Positions 35,894-50,810 of a DNA stretch of 64,000 nucleotides are shown here, piece by piece. The notes under the pieces are model-generated. The model did not search any database. It was not told the DNA's origin and was given only the letters and a program-made list of their open reading frames with translations. Numbering within the stretch: position 1 is the stretch's first letter; the number at the start of each line of letters is the position of its first letter. The stretch is from Rhea pennata. Its lineage: Eukaryota; Chordata; Aves; Rheiformes; Rheidae. Position numbers and translations under genes: made by a program. The DNA is taken from contig NC_084666.1 in NCBI RefSeq assembly GCF_028389875.1, positions 66,162,422-66,226,421 on the forward strand. Direction: 5' to 3'.

Positions 35894-37107
35894 CACCCCC
35901 GCCGCCGCCTTGAAGGCGCTGCACAGGGCTCGCTTGAGAGAGAGGGGGAGCCCCAGCTTCCTCACTCGCCCGAGTGCCCGAGGGAGAGGGGGGCAGGGCT
36001 CGGCCCCCTCCCCCAGCCTGGCTGCTCCTCCGGGTATCCCCCCTTTCTCCTCCTCCTCCGGACTGCGCTCCCCCGAGCCGTCCCCCGCCGGCTCCGCCGC
36101 CGCTCGTCACCGCCTTTCGCGTGCACCCCGCCTGCACCAGGATGCCTGGAAACCTCCGCGCGCCGCCAGCCGGGGCTCCCCTGCGCTGCGCTGCGCCCGC
36201 CGTGCCCAGATGCGGCGGGGCTGCGGAGCCGGGGGGCCGGGCACGCGTGTGCCTGGCGCCGCGCGGCCAGCGCGGGGCAGGGCGGCGAGCGCCGCCGCCT
36301 CCGCCCTCGCCGCCTCTTACTTGCGGTTTGGCCTGGTCGGATGTGAAGTTATCCGGCAGGCGTACTGCGTGCGGGCGCGGATGTGCGGGGCCGGGGCGGG
36401 GGGGGCCGGGCACACACCCGCCTCTGCTCCCTGATTTGGCTCTGTTTAAAAGGTATGTGTTTGCTGTGAGCTGCAGTCATACAAACAAATTTTAGTTCAG
36501 ATTAACAACACGTTGTGCCCTGCGGTAAATACCGAGGTCTCATTTATTTGGGTAATGCCTGATTTGAATTGTACGTGAGCGTTTCTCAGTACATGGGAGG
36601 TAGGTATATTTAGTGGGCTTTTTTTTCTTCTGCGCTAGCCATATAGCTTGATACACTTAGATACAAGGTATTTCATCCAGTTAGCTTGTAACCAGCTTAC
36701 AAATACAGTTTTTTTTATGCTGCAAGACACAACTCCCAGATGCAGTATGTGTCCTTCCAGAATCCAGGAAACTGGAAATAAAAATGGCCTTGGAATATGT
36801 ACGCTTTTGTGTCTATGTGTGTATATGCCAAAACCGAACACTTATTGTAAATATTGTTCAGAAAAGGGTATTATTTATATTTGTGTGTTTATATTTACCT
36901 TTGCCTTTGTATGCCTTCCTCATTCTTTGTTTTTTTTTTCTTTCCAAATGAAATTTCAGATCTGCATATGTAGTAAGAAAAGCAGTAACAGGCCAAGTTG
37001 TTTTTTTTTCTTTCTCTCTCTCTTTTTTTTAAAATGACTTAGGAATTTGCCTGTATGCCTTCTAATACCTGGAATATTTATTGCTCATTTAAGTAGTCAG
37101 CCTGTTG

Positions 37108-37139
37108 TATCTCACTAAGAATATATCTCACTAAGAATA
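37108..37139. repeat. Perfect tandem duplication of 16 bp
   Basis: TATCTCACTAAGAATA occurs twice head to tail at 37108-37123 and 37124-37139. Confidence 0.95.
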
Positions 37140-40100
37140 GGCTTCAGAAGCCTGAACAGCTGGGTGATGATGCTTTTCTTCTGCAGGTATAAAATGGCCA
37201 TCATATTGAAAAGATTTTCTTGTGATAATGAGTTGGGTGACTTTTTTTGTCTAACCTCATCCCAGAACAATCAAATGGCCTGATCTTTGCTGTGGCAAGA
37301 CTTCCTTTGACTTGGGTAGATGTTTTGCCTGAGTACAAACTGCTGCAGAAGTTGACCTATTATTTCTAGTTACAAAACCTTTAGTGGTTTCAATGCATCT
37401 TAATGTGCTTTATCGGTAATTGCTTGTGTGCTAATATATATAAAATCTCAAAACATAATTTTAAGAAATTTTACCAGTATGTATAGTTAGATAATTTTAT
37501 AGAGTAATTAAAACAAAAATCAGCTTTCCTAGGCAGATTTAAGTTATTGAAGGAATGAACAAATCAGAACATACATGCTGCTTAGGTGTGTGTTTGTTTA
37601 TTCAACTCACCTGGTAACTGTTGGCTCTTTATATAAGTGCTTCCCAGAAAGCTTGAAATTTGTTTAACCAGTTCATTCTTTTCTTAAATATTGAAATCCT
37701 ATTAAGGTCATTAAAGCAGCACTTGTAAGGAGTAACATACAGTAAACTGACTCTTAATGGGACTATTCTTTTATGTATTGTAGACACTTTTACATTGCCT
37801 TCCTGTATATGCTTTTTTTGCTATTGGGAAACTCAACAAGAAAACAATTGGTAGTAATAAGAGATAGAAAAAGTTATGTTCCGAGTTCATTCAGTAGTCA
37901 AAACTGTTGTTTCTTCTCTGTAGGACATTACTTGTATCTTCTTGAGATGAGCAACTAAAATAGGCTTGCAATGTTAAAAATAATACATAATTTAAAAAAT
38001 CAGCACTCTGTAAGCACCCATGTAAATAGCTAGTGAACCTTGATAGTTCAGAGAGGGAAACCAAAGTTTCTGAATTTGGTGAGATATAACCTGTGAAAAT
38101 AACTTCTTATTTTTTAAGTAACAATATAATTTGGAACCACATTCGGAGAGGAAATAATAATTTTAACATATGGATGTAGGCTCTGAATTTAAATTGTAAT
38201 TATTTTACTATTTGAGAGCTTTCTTTTACTGCAGATTTGGTCATGTATCTGTCTAAACCAAACAACCCTCCTTTCCCCCTGCAAATCCTGTCATTTTGCT
38301 GGTGCGTGACAGGAGATGTCTCCTTCTAACAACAATTGTGGGCTGGCTCTGAAAATCGTGGCTAAGCACTGTTATGTAACTATTAGTGGAATGGGTTGGG
38401 GACGTTACAGTCCTAGCAATTTCATGAACATTGCTTGTGACTCTAAGCAGCCTGTTAGGTGGGTTGTGTGTTTTCTTTTTTAATTTTTTTAATTTTATTT
38501 TTTTATGTTGGAAAGAATCAAATATAACACAAAGTGGAATATATCTACAAATGAGAACTTTTTCTACTGCTTATTGAATCTTCTGAATTGTGCTTGAAGT
38601 GCTCTGAATCAAAAGTAAAACATCCTTTTCAGAGAAGAAGGGGAAAATGTCTCAGAAGCCGCTAATGCTCATAAGGTCTTGGCCTTCTCCCACCTCTGTT
38701 ACGCAACTCTTGGATATTTACATTCAGTAGGTTATTGAGGGAAATTTAAATACAAACGGCTCTGAAATTATTATGCAATGAGCAGTGTAAAGAAGAAATT
38801 CAAGTCCCCCTCAATTACAAAATCTGTGCAATGTTATGGCTTTAGAAGCTAATTAACTCCTGGTAAAGTTGACAATACTATTTTTCTGGAGTTACAGGGA
38901 AAGAAGGGCCTCTATGTGAATCCAAAGGATCCAGTTCCAGCTAGAACAATATCTTTCTGGTTTGCTTTGGTTCTATCCTTAAGGTACTACACATGTTATG
39001 ATGCAAACTAGATGGTTTACTTTTATTCTGTGGATGTTGATCCTGTAGAGGGACAATGATTTGAATAGTTCTGTTGACTGAAAATAAGATAACCTGTATG
39101 TTTGAAGACTTGCAGGATCAAGGCTTAGATCAACCTAATGTTGCAGAAAATGCTGACTTGGCAGATTTACAGGATGAAATTCCTTGCTTTGTTTTCAGCA
39201 GTATGATGCAGCCTTAACCTGGGCAGGCACCTTCATTTTACTTTGCTTTTGAGGTCTTATTCTCCTTCAAGATGGAGAAGGTTACTCCTTATTCACACTA
39301 CTTTTAACTCCTGAGACTTGACGGCCACAATGTGGGTGGGTTGTTCTTGTGAAGGTGGGGATACCTGTCCAGGAAAAACTGGACTGAGAATACAAGCTCG
39401 TTCCTCAGAGGTCACAGAACAGCTGTTTGATGTCAACACCTTCAGGTCACTACTGACATTAGCAAGATTTGAACCCCACTGACCTGGAGGGAAAAGCTCT
39501 GTATCATGTTACTTGACCTCCTCAAAATATTAAGTGTTGCATTACCACCTTCTAGAAATACTGTTCTAAAGCACAGTAATCCTATATAAAAACTACAGAA
39601 GTGGACTGTAATAGTCATACAAAGAAATGAAGGCAGTGTTTCTTACTGTTAGTTTGGTACAGTGATTATTTTGATTCTTTTATATTGCTCAGGTGGTTAT
39701 GTGCTTTTAGAGGGTTTTTGCTGTTTTTCTTTCAGAGGAAAATGTTCTAGAGTTCTAATGGGAAACCCATATCTCAGCTCTTCAGAATGGCTTCTGTTGT
39801 GGCTTTTGATTCTTGGTGTTGGTAATTGCCTTTTCTTTTGTGCATTGTGTGCTTAGGTGTACACAGTTAAATCAAGAGCTGACAACACCAAAAACTAGAC
39901 ACTAGTCTAATACATAATTCATATCTCTGAATTTCATACTGTGTCATTAATAATCTTTCAATGTGTAGTCTGTCAGTTGTTTGTAATATAATATGAATGT
40001 CAGTTTAAATGTCAGTTTTGTATTCAATATGTTAGTGATCAGTATTAGTTTCAGATTCATGAAAGGTGAAACTAGTGTCTATTGTCAATAATGGGAATAA

Positions 40101-42601
40101 GCAATGAGGTTCAGAGTTTTCATCTAGAGTCCAGGGAGATGTATATCCTCAGGAGAGTCTTTTGCTTCAGATTGGAATCCAGCGAGCCAGCATAGATGTA
40201 TTGCAGAAGCCTGACTCTGCCTTACAGTGAATCAAATGTTATTTATTATTATTATTTTAGCATAGATATATTCTGCCTGTGCTAGGCTGGCTGTTCTTTG
40301 TGGTTTTCAGGTAATTGTGTGATGACCTAAATGTCAGTAATATTGGTGAATGTGGTATATATTTTTGTGTAATTTTAAGAATTAGGAAATATGGACCAGT
40401 ATTACTTGAATATCTATAGCTGTGTAATGAGAGTACATTTAACAGGTATGTGCCTCTCTTCTGAGGATGCTGAAAGTTCAGGATCTGATGCTCATAACAG
40501 TAAGGAAGGAGCTGCTTAGTAGCTGCTTCTGTTGTTGTAGGAAAGCTAACACTATCTATTTTTGTTTTAATTAATTAAATTTATCCTTATAATATTTAGG
40601 AATGTACTCACTTGTTCTGAGGAAGCTTGCCTCTGTTTTAAGGGATGTTATCAAATATAGAAACCAACTTCAGCTATGTCAGGGAAATAGCACTGGTACA
40701 GCTGAGGATTATTTGCCCTACTCCGCTTCTGGCTTCATTTGGAGGGATGAATGTTCCTCCACCTCAGCTTTGTAATGAAGAAATCAAAGATCCCCTGGTA
40801 CCATCACAAGGCAAATCATGTCATGCTGTAGCTCAGGACAGAAAAAAAAAATGGAATGTACTGGAAGAGTATTTATGTTGTTGCTTAACAAAAAATGAGG
40901 TTGACTTGCTCTTTTCTTGTATTTAACTGCTTTGTTCTTGCATCCCATAGTTAAAACTGACTTAATACCTGTAAAACTAGTGGATTCTATCAGTTGGATG
41001 TTGCTTTGGTATCGTAAGAAGTCTTTGTATGTTTCTTATGCTATGGATTTGTATGTGTGACTTGTGTGCAGCACTTGTAAATACTTGTGAATGAAGTAAT
41101 GAGAAACTTTACAGTGCTTGATAGCTATGCTTGTATAATAAAGCTAGTGATTTATTTTGGTTGGTGAACTCACTGGTGAACTTACTTGTGGAAGATAGTT
41201 TTGGAAATAAGGCATTGATTGAAACAAATCTGTTGCTGTTTAGACATAGGGGAAAAAGTGTGCACTGAAAAATACCTTTCTTATGTAATTAGTGTTGCGC
41301 TATGTAGGTAGGAGACTTTTCTCATGCTCTGTGTTATGGAGTGGCTTGCTGAATGTACTGAGTCTCAGGACTGATAAAAGTTGAGGGAAGACATTGCCTT
41401 ATCTGTGTTTTTAAAACCTTTTGTGTGTTTTGAATTCCATGTCAGCTAAAGCTGTCTTCTGTTATGTGCTCTTTTCAGTTCAGCCTAGCAAGACAGCTTG
41501 TGCTTTTGATACCATTGGTGGTGGTGAGAAACTTGAAAGGGGTGTTCATGCTGGATGTTACTGGCATTTAACTTAAGTGGAAAATGTGAGCCAGTTGAGG
41601 CAATTTTCCATGGGGGAATGTTGTACAGAGCAATTGTTTCCTATCTGCTGTCCATTCCCAGATTGAATGGTATCTACTTCCATTGTCTTGGCCTCCTTGG
41701 AGATGATAGATGCTGCAAGGCTATGCTTACTTTTCTGTGCATGTTGTGACAGGAAGATCAAATACAACATGTACTTTTCTCTTACTATATATTTATATAA
41801 TTAATAATTATTATTTATAATATTTCTTATAATTTTTGTAGTTCCTTAACTTTCTTAACTCCTGGAGTCCTTCCTTTCTTGGTGTTTCTACAGGGAATTT
41901 TTGTCAAAAGTGATTTTAATGGGTGGTAATAACAAATGAGTACTTGTAGCTTATATACTCTGGATTTATTGTCTGGTTTTAGTTTCATTTATTTTGCTGG
42001 ATAGCTGTTACTTAAAGTACAAAGCAGAATTGCAGTTTGGATTTGGTACTCCATTTGAATATGAATATTAATTCTTCCAAGGCTTTCCAGCAATGTTTAA
42101 GCAGCGTGTTGTTGGAGATGGTTCCTTCTTCATGGCTTTAAAGAGTGTGAGTGAAAATTCTTCTTTAGGAGTATTTAAGATACAAAGATACTGTTTTAGG
42201 CTTTCTTTATTTTATCAAATATGTCATAAAAGAAACCACAAATTTTTGAAGTAAAAGCCACTTTAAATAATCTTCATGAAAAGGTGCCGCCTTATATTCT
42301 TTTATATGTGGTTTCACAGTCAAGAGCATGTTGTAATTGGGTATCATTTCAATTCTTCAGCTGAACACTTGAATCATTTCCTGTTCTGATAATCAGTCTT
42401 CTGCCTTGACTTTCCCCTCTAAGAGATCATTTTATGGCTTCTCAGTCAACAATGGTGAAATGTATCATTCCAGTTCTCAAAAATACTTTGACATATGTGC
42501 AGCCTAGTTTATGTAAGTGTGGCTCATTAAGTAATCTATCTGCCTCTCAGGTTGTTGCTTCAGTTGTGTTATGTCTGGAGATTATGCTCAATTCAGATTC
42601 C

Positions 42602-42623
<22 letters not shown>
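42602..42623. repeat. Poly-T homopolymer (22)
   Basis: Twenty-two T residues followed by AATATATAATT. No retrocopy was recognised beside it. Confidence 0.9.
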
Positions 42624-42632
<9 letters not shown>

Positions 42633-45600
42633 TTATTGAATGGAGGAAAAGATGGAAGAGCATATGTAGAGAAACACAGAGACGATATAAATGCACAGAT
42701 AAATGCTGTGATGGCAAATTTAACTTTTAAAGATAAAAAACTGAACTACTTATTCCTACCCTATCTACTCCTCCCAGAAGTTAATACTATTGAAATAACA
42801 CCTCCAAAGTAGTAGCTGCTTGACAGTCATTTACATGTATTTTAAACTGACTATGATACCTATTTTTATAAGCAAGGTTAGGCATGTTAACGTTGGCATG
42901 GCAACACTGCTGTGTGAGGAGAACATGACTATCTTATTTAAGATGTAATTAGGATGCCAGCACAAGTTCCAAGTAGATCCATTTATATGTGGAGTTGGAA
43001 GTGGAAAAAACAGAGTGGAAAGGCACCAAAAATGAAAAAATGAGGATGATATTTTATTTAGAAGTTAGTTCCTGGGTGTTTGTGGATGAGCATGTTGCGT
43101 GTGCCTAAGTCAAAAGACGTAGATGGCATTCTTTCCTTCTCTACTGTATTACATGAAGTTTTGGAAAACATTTAGTTTGAGGATTATCTAACAGCTAACC
43201 ATCTTTTTACTTGGAAATAAAGTTTTACTGGATTTGTATTGCAGCCTCCTTTTGTTGGTCAGGTTTCTTTTAAAATATATATATATTTTTATGTATTGAT
43301 ATGCTTCATCTTCTGCTGTTGAAGTTTAATTTATAAATTTTTTTAAATGTTTTGTGCCTTCTTATTGATAACTATGTTGAACAGCACAAAGGCTGGCTGG
43401 AAGTTGTGATCTGGATGTGTGTACTCAGGAACACCAGAGCTTCCTTGAACCCAATGTCTTTCCTTTGACAGTGGGCCTCTTTAGGTGCTTAGGGAAGCAT
43501 GTGAGAATGAAGGAAGTATATTTGTTATGACTCTTCCTCTGACTTGTCTTATTATTCTGCAGCCAGCTGCTGACTCTGTAGCTTTCTTCTCAGTGAATAG
43601 CTCTGCTACCAGTGTGCTGCTGCTGCTCAGGCTCTTCCCAACTTGTCACAGAAGGATGTCTCTATTCTGCAGTTCTGCTGCTGCTTGCAGGTTGCTTAGC
43701 AGTAATGCTGAAAACTCACAGCATGACTGTCACTTTTGATCATCTGGCTTGCAAAAAACTCTGAAAAGCTGGATAGATGGTGATGGTTATTGGTTAACTT
43801 GAGAAGACAGATTTCTTGAGAGACAGGATAAATACCCAGACTTCAGTGTCTTTGCAAAAAGACACAGAAGTTTAATTAACAAGGAAGAATGGATTTGATT
43901 AAATTGATGATACTTGCTTGAAAAAAAACTGAAGTTCACCACAAATGAGTAATTTTTAAAACCTCCGTCTTTAAACTTTGAAGGATGAAAAGTGAGGAAC
44001 CTAGTCTGTGTAGAGATTACACAAATGCTTTGTGGCACTGTGATAAAAATATAGCTGCATGTATCTTAGCGATAGTAGCTGTTTTTCCATGATTCAGATA
44101 AGCATACATGGATTAATAGTTTGATGCATTATGGGAATTTCAAAAGGAAAAGTTCTGTAATGTGACAAAACACTGATTAATGGACACAAGTATAGGTATA
44201 ATAATGCTACTGTATTACTTGTATTCTTTTTGTCCAGCCCATCTTTTGGAGGTATGCAACTCGGGCATTTTATTGCATCATAGTTGTGCCGGCCAAAATG
44301 CTTCTCTTGAGTTGTACAATGTAAACTGCTGGAGTGGAGCAAAAAAGGCAACAGGTTTGCCTAGCAAATTAAATTAAAAAGCTAAGGTAAAGTTACCTGA
44401 CTACGTTGGTTAAAATCTCATGGAAAAAGTTGTACAACTAAACTGCAGTGGAGCACATTCTGCTGTAATATTGGCTCTGATGCTTGCTAGTTATACAAAA
44501 ATATCAAGTCTACACTGTGTTGCCACAAAAAAAGGAAGTGTCCTTTGAACTTCTGTTTGGAATAGTGAAAATAGCATCTTAATAATGGGTTATGCAGATG
44601 TGATGTTGCAGACAGTCTTTAACATTCACTCCGGGTCTTGCCCAGAGTTAGTAATAGAATCCCAAGCTATATTTTTTTGGCCTAATTTAGTGTGTGACTA
44701 GGCTTTAATCTTTAAGCTTTTTGAGTGATCTGGTGAAAGTAAGCTGTAAAATTATGTTTGACTTGGTAGTGACAGTTAAGTAATTGTGTGGCTGGGTATA
44801 GTAAAGTTTCTGAATTGTTCATGTTTTGAAGTACCCATCGTTTGGAAAGAGATCCTTTGTGGTCCAGATAAACGGCCTAAAGTCAGAAAGGTGCATCATC
44901 TTCTGACGTATGTCACACTGCTGCGTTTGGTTATAAGAACACATCTAAAAATTACTTCTCTCAGTTGGGATGGAGATATGTTTTCCCTCTTGTTGTAAAC
45001 CAATAATGTGTCAACTTGTGGGAGAGTTTTATTTTGTTTATTTAGTGCTTTTAACTTCAGCATTCAAAGCTTTCAGAGTACCTCTCTCCAGGGCCCAGCC
45101 CCATCTCATTTTGCTGTTTCTGGCTATTTTCTTAGACCTCTTGTATATATGGTTGCAATTCTATTATAAAACCTTCTTGTTTTTAGTTACAGCTTTTTGT
45201 CTACTTCTTGATTTTCTTGTTCTTTAGCTGCAGTGAAAGAATATTAAGAAGCTCTATTTGTTATTTGTTATCAGCACCCATCTTCACAGGGACCAAGCTG
45301 GGTACATGTTATATATGAATATGGTGGTCCTTCTGAAGTGTTTGGAATTCTTCTGGGAGTGTTATTCTGCGCTGAGGTGGAGAAACTTGTAAACTGGCTG
45401 CTAGATTTTTAAGGAAATTAGTGACTTTCCTAGTAGCTAAGAAAAACAGTACAGAAGCTTGTGACTTGTTTTTGGTTTATAATTCTGTACGTGTGTTTTT
45501 GGAGGCGAGGAACATGGCTAAAGAGGAATACTGTGTTTTCTTTAGAAATCAAACAAAATGACTTGGAGTAGTACATTCCTGATTTAGTGAAGATTTTCTG

Positions 45601-48600
45601 TGGGCATACTACTTTTCTGTTGCTTTCTCTCCAGTTGTCAAGCAATAAAGCTGTAGTATAGTTGTACTTGAAAATTCTTTTTTTCTGCATATGTACGTTT
45701 TTTCCACCTTCACCTTTTCTTTGCATTTGTATATTTAAATCTTTATGAAAAAAATGATTTAGTTCATGCAGAATACCATACAGAAAACAATTAAGAGCTT
45801 CTAGATGGGGAAAGCCATGCACCTGTTGACTTGAGGAAAAAGCTGCTTCATCGTCCACTTTTGACTTGAGATGTTGTTCTACTTGGCATACTTTTTCAAC
45901 AACAAATTCAGAATTTCTTGACAATTTTCTGCTTTTATTACTCTAAGAACAATTTTAGTAACTTAATACCTTTCATCTAACATCTTTTTTAAGGAGTTGA
46001 GTATAACGGAGAACTTGAATGTACAACCATTGAAATAAGTTTTTCTATCCCTTGTCACAAAAACCAATCCATCAAAAGAATTTTTTTTAAAAATAAGCAC
46101 AACAATTTATTTAATTTTTAGCCTTTTTCTACAAAGACTGCCAAGTTTGTTTGATGTAGATTACGATGGCCACACTGTGTCACAATCTCTGAAAAAGTGC
46201 AACTGGTTGTTAGCTACAATGATGAACAGCTGGAGTATTTTATGATAACAGCTGGGAACAATCTAGTTTTCTTCAATCTTTTTATTTATTGTTTCTTTCA
46301 TGCCATTTTAAAATGAGAAAGAAAGATTATTGTATTTGTTCTTAACTTTACATTAGGGATTTCTTCCCAGGCAATGGTGGCAATTAGGTATCAAAGTATT
46401 GTATTACTGTTTGTGACTTGGGCTATTTCCCTTTGCAGGACCTGTTTTATAACCCACTGAAATCTGCAGGAGTTCGAATCTTTTCATCAACTTGAAAAAA
46501 CTATGAATCAAGTATACATCCTATGATTTATAGCTTGGCCTTCCTTTTCGACACATGATTTTGTGTGTGTTAAACCACTTTGTTATAACTGATCTTAATG
46601 GATTAGGACAGTGTTAGCTCTTATTTTTAACCCTGAGTGAAGTGCACTTCTACTTTGTGGTGCTTTCATTTAGCAAGTGAAAGCTAACTTGTCTGTATGT
46701 GACTGTTTTTTCCAAGAAATATTATACTATTCTATTGTGTCTTGAGCTATTTAATCTAAAATGTTTTCCATATATGTTTGTGTTTTAGCATTGAAAAAAC
46801 AAGTTTGATCCCTTCTCTTTTATATAAATATCTTTTTCCATGTTATGCTCCCATAGAAATGATTTTTCCTCAATAATGAACACAGCTGGGTTGCCTTAAA
46901 TACAGGACTCTGCTTTGGTTAACTTATTTTTTGGCAAAATGAAGGAAGTCTTGATATTAAAATCATACCAATTGTACTAAAGATGTATACAGGATATCTT
47001 TGTAAAAGTGTATTTTCTTTCTTGAGAAACTTGCTTTTCTGTGTACACTTGGTTGAAGGAAAAGAGGGAAACAAGGTTGTGATGACTCATTGTCAGCAAA
47101 GCTATGCATCAACCCGTACTGGAAGGGAGCTTAATGGCAAAACAAGGTATATTGGACAGAGGAGGAGATTGGAAGGAAGATATAAAGGGCTCAATGGGCA
47201 AGAGTATGCATCTTCAGTGCAGTGAAGTGTTACATAGGGAATTCATATCTAATTTAGAAATCAAAAGCACCATAGCTGTGTTCAGTATACTTTGATAAGT
47301 TGCATTGGCTTCAATGAGTATCTTGGATTTTAGAGAGGTGTCTCGGTGAAATTAGCTCAAGGCAGCTTGACTTTTCCAACAAGTGATGCACTGACAAAGG
47401 CAGTTGGTGAAACTTTTAGTTGCTCATATACTTTGTGTGCAGAACACTAAATTGTGTTTTGATTGTCTATATGGTATTTTTTTAAGAGAAGTTTCTGAAG
47501 ATAAACTGCTTATAGTTTCTGTTAACTGTAACAACTTTTAAACTGTTTGCCTTTATATTATTGGTAGTAAAGAGGGGAAAGGACTCCAAGAGGTTGTTTT
47601 AAGCGTACTAGATGAGGTTCCTTTTGAAAGAGAAAAAGGAAGAGTAAACTCCAAACCCAAATATTTCTGCTACAAATGGGGATGAACATGCTTTCACTTC
47701 AGTTGAGAGATTAATGTTAGCTTCTGGGGAGCTGACTACCTTAGCCAGGTATATTTTCTCTTTGTTGTTTTACCTTTTTTTTCCACACTCCACTGTAGGA
47801 ATAGCATATCCATATTTTTTATGAACAATATATTAAAGTATCCTTCTCCGTGACTATAAGCTTAAAAAGTATGAGCTTTGCCAATGTAAGCAGGAATAGA
47901 TTATTTGACTTTCTTGTTTGGAGGTAAAATTTTCTGTGTGAAATCTAAAGGTAAATGCAAAAGTTCCTTTTTACATGTAAAGGACTTGCACATTAGGGAA
48001 TACTACACCTCTAGTCTCTTTAATAAGGTACCGCTACTTCCCTAGAGCCCTGAAACTCAGGTGGCACTTCTGACATGTAAATAGTGTTTGCTGTTTACCA
48101 CATAGAAGACAAGGGATATTGCTGTCATTAAAGTTTTAAGCATAGATAACTTTTTGTGCAATGCTAATTTCTTATCTTCTATCCTACTTCCATTGACAGT
48201 ACTTTGCTGTAGGATATTGTTTGTTTAACCTAGACTCATCTTAGAAGCACTGCTAGTTAACAAGCTTCTCCGTAGGTACCTTTTTGGTTATAATCCAGTT
48301 GACATGGTTTTTGAATGTGCTCTAGACTGTCCTCTCCCTTGCCCTAGCTGCAAGGTTGTTGAAGTAGAAAAGATTTTTATAGATGATCTTAGAGAATTCT
48401 ATGGTCATCTTTTACTGAACTCTTGGAAATTGTTTATGAAATCCACAGGCCTTTCAACTAAGTATGAAACACAGAAATCTTTCTCTCTTTAAAATGAAGG
48501 GCTGTGTCTGACAGTAAGATATTCCACAAGAAGAATGGTTTGTGTAATTATGAGGCTCCACCATGAAAATACTCATTCTGAAGTAGCACCAAGAAATGTT

Positions 48601-50795
48601 GCAATGGGAAATGTCTTTTTATTAATTGATATACCCTTATGTAGATAGTAGTGTTGCTGGCAAAACACCTGCATGGATTACTCTTGATGAGTGTCAGAAC
48701 TTTCTGAGCCATATGTAGCTCCAGATATTAGTACACCTTGAATACGGAGAGAGAAACTATGGCTGTTGTACTTTGTTTTGGCCAACTGTAAGAACAATGG
48801 AAGTGGCTTTTGTATGCATCTTTCATGGACATTACCAAGGCTTCTCACAAGACCATCAGAAAGGTCCATTTTCTAATTATTGCAAAGAAGTGGTTATTTT
48901 CTGCAGTCTTTGGTTCATCTGATCTTTTCATGAAGATTAAAACTCCAAGTGATGGTAATCAGTTAAAAAGCTTTGAAATTTGTAGTGATGATAAATGGGT
49001 TTGTCTTTCAGTTCTAAAGCTCTCTGGCATATTGTTTTCTCTGCTGCTTTCTCATGCTTTTTTTTCTTTTTAATTTCCCTCTAAAAGTGTACGTTGCCCT
49101 GCAAGGCTGGCTGGAAAACACCTAAATATTGCATATGTGAAAGTGAAATCAAACTTGTAATGAGAGGATCTCTTGATACATGTGACGGGGAATAAAAATA
49201 AGCTTTTGTAAGAGTCTAAATGTGACACAAACATGCTGACTGTTTCAGAAGAGTTAGAACTACCAGTCTTGAGCAAGTTCTGTAGCTTGAGATCACCTTC
49301 ATGAATTATTAATCTAGATAATTGAGATAAAATTTTGCAGTGAAAATGCACCTTTCTGGGTTGCTTAGTTGACTAAGTACATTTGAGGAAAATGATAGGC
49401 AGGTACTGTAATTTGAAGTGTGAATCACCTAGTTGCTCATATAGATCTTACTGTATAATAAGAGCTGGAAACCCTGCATACCTATAAAGGAATGTTAAAT
49501 CCATTTACTCTCTCTGCAACATACTGAAAAAACAGTTGGGAGAATGACTTGCTAGTTCAGCTAAAATTTTTGGCCTAATTTGTGATTAGAAGAGTGCATG
49601 TCAAAAGATTTGTTGTTATGAAGGGCTTCTGGTTACAAAAAGACAAGTGGGCTGTTACAGTTTCATTAAAAATGCTTGTCACCCCCCCCCTTAAAAAAAT
49701 AAAAATAATAAAAGACTGTGGCTCAGTACTGCTGCCTTTCAGTACTTTCCAGTACTACAACCTGGAAAGATGATCCTAGCAACAGAACATGTGAAAGGAG
49801 GCGGAGAGGTGCTTCAAATAGTTGGGAATGAAAAGCAAGACAAAGCTCACTAAACTACGGATTCTATTAATGATACAGATTCATCAAAGCAAGGGTTTTG
49901 ATATTCCAGGAACATCTCTTCTAGCCATGCTGTATGGCATTTCTGCATAAATTGCTTTGACAGCTGTGTCATCTTTGTTCAGATGCAGGGCATGCAAAAA
50001 AGGCTTTTTAGTACAGTGGCTACTAGTCATGGTTAGTTACAAGTTAGCCACTAGAGGAAAATATATGGGTTACAATAATGAAAAACTAGAGTGGCTACAG
50101 AGGGAACACTATCATACAGTTGTTAGATATAGCTTAATTTGTAAGGGAGTATGTCCTTTTTTTTCCAGCGTTGATTTGAAAGGTTCTTTTCTTGTTCTGA
50201 TGTTGTTGGGAATCTGCTGTACTCTGATACCCTCTGAGACATTGGGCCGAGAGTAAAAGCTGACTTGAATTTATGGCACATTTCATCTGAATGTATGATG
50301 CAAGACATTTCTAACAAATGCTTTTATTAGCATACCGGAAAAAAACACCAGGATTTTGTGTGACTTCTAAAATTTTTGGATGAAGTCTTACTGTAGGAAA
50401 ACTGCAGAATCAAGCCCTTGTTCTATAATGATGATGCAAAAATAAAGGACTGTGTGAGGGTAGAGGTTTCTTCCTGTCTGTGTCTTGGTACAGGACTAGA
50501 ATTTTAGTAGCTTCTGTAAAAGTTTAGCAGAAAGACTTTTGGCTTCAAAGAAAATATTTGGTGGCATTAATAATGCTACTTTCCCCTTAATGTACACAAC
50601 AGCCAAGTCAACTTTCAGAGTCAGTGAGAGCAGGTGGCCTGTCAAGCCAGAGAAGGCTACAAAATGCTATTGTGACTGTATTTTTAACTACTATTAAATG
50701 AATGAATTACCTTAGCCTGCATTTATCTCAGTCCAGTATAGTGGATTACGTTGGTGAAAACCATTCCTTTTGAGGTGTCTCTTCCCCTCCTCCCT

Positions 50796-50810
50796 CCCCC
50801 CCCCCCCCCC
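50796..50810. repeat. Poly-C homopolymer (15)
   Basis: Fifteen C residues after a CCTCCTCCCT lead-in. Such runs are prone to length error in assemblies. Confidence 0.9.

Larger units (their letters stand above)
34230..36440. promoter_or_regulatory. PPP3CA CpG island
   Basis: Base composition changes abruptly from AT-rich to very GC- and CpG-rich at about 34.23 kb and returns to AT-rich by about 36.44 kb. The island spans the promoter, 5'UTR, first coding exon and the first roughly 940 bases of intron 1. Scarcity of stop codons creates several long open frames on both strands (up to 331 codons) that I regard as artefacts. Boundaries are estimated by eye. Confidence 0.9.

Noticed and set aside
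35381..36413. Minus-strand open frames of 194 and 314 codons and plus-strand frames of 281, 173 and 138 codons in the island
   Set aside because: These are simple shadows of GC-rich sequence and the 24-bp minisatellite; no family resemblance.
35439..36434. 331-codon open frame starting at the PPP3CA ATG and running through the donor
   Set aside because: The known protein continues with exon 2 after VVK. The downstream part is GC-rich repeat translation (GAVGGRWR units) that stays open because stop codons are rare in the island.
45430..45924. 164-codon minus-strand open frame in intron 1
   Set aside because: Length is within chance for 64 kb of six frames; no recognised motif, no splice support.
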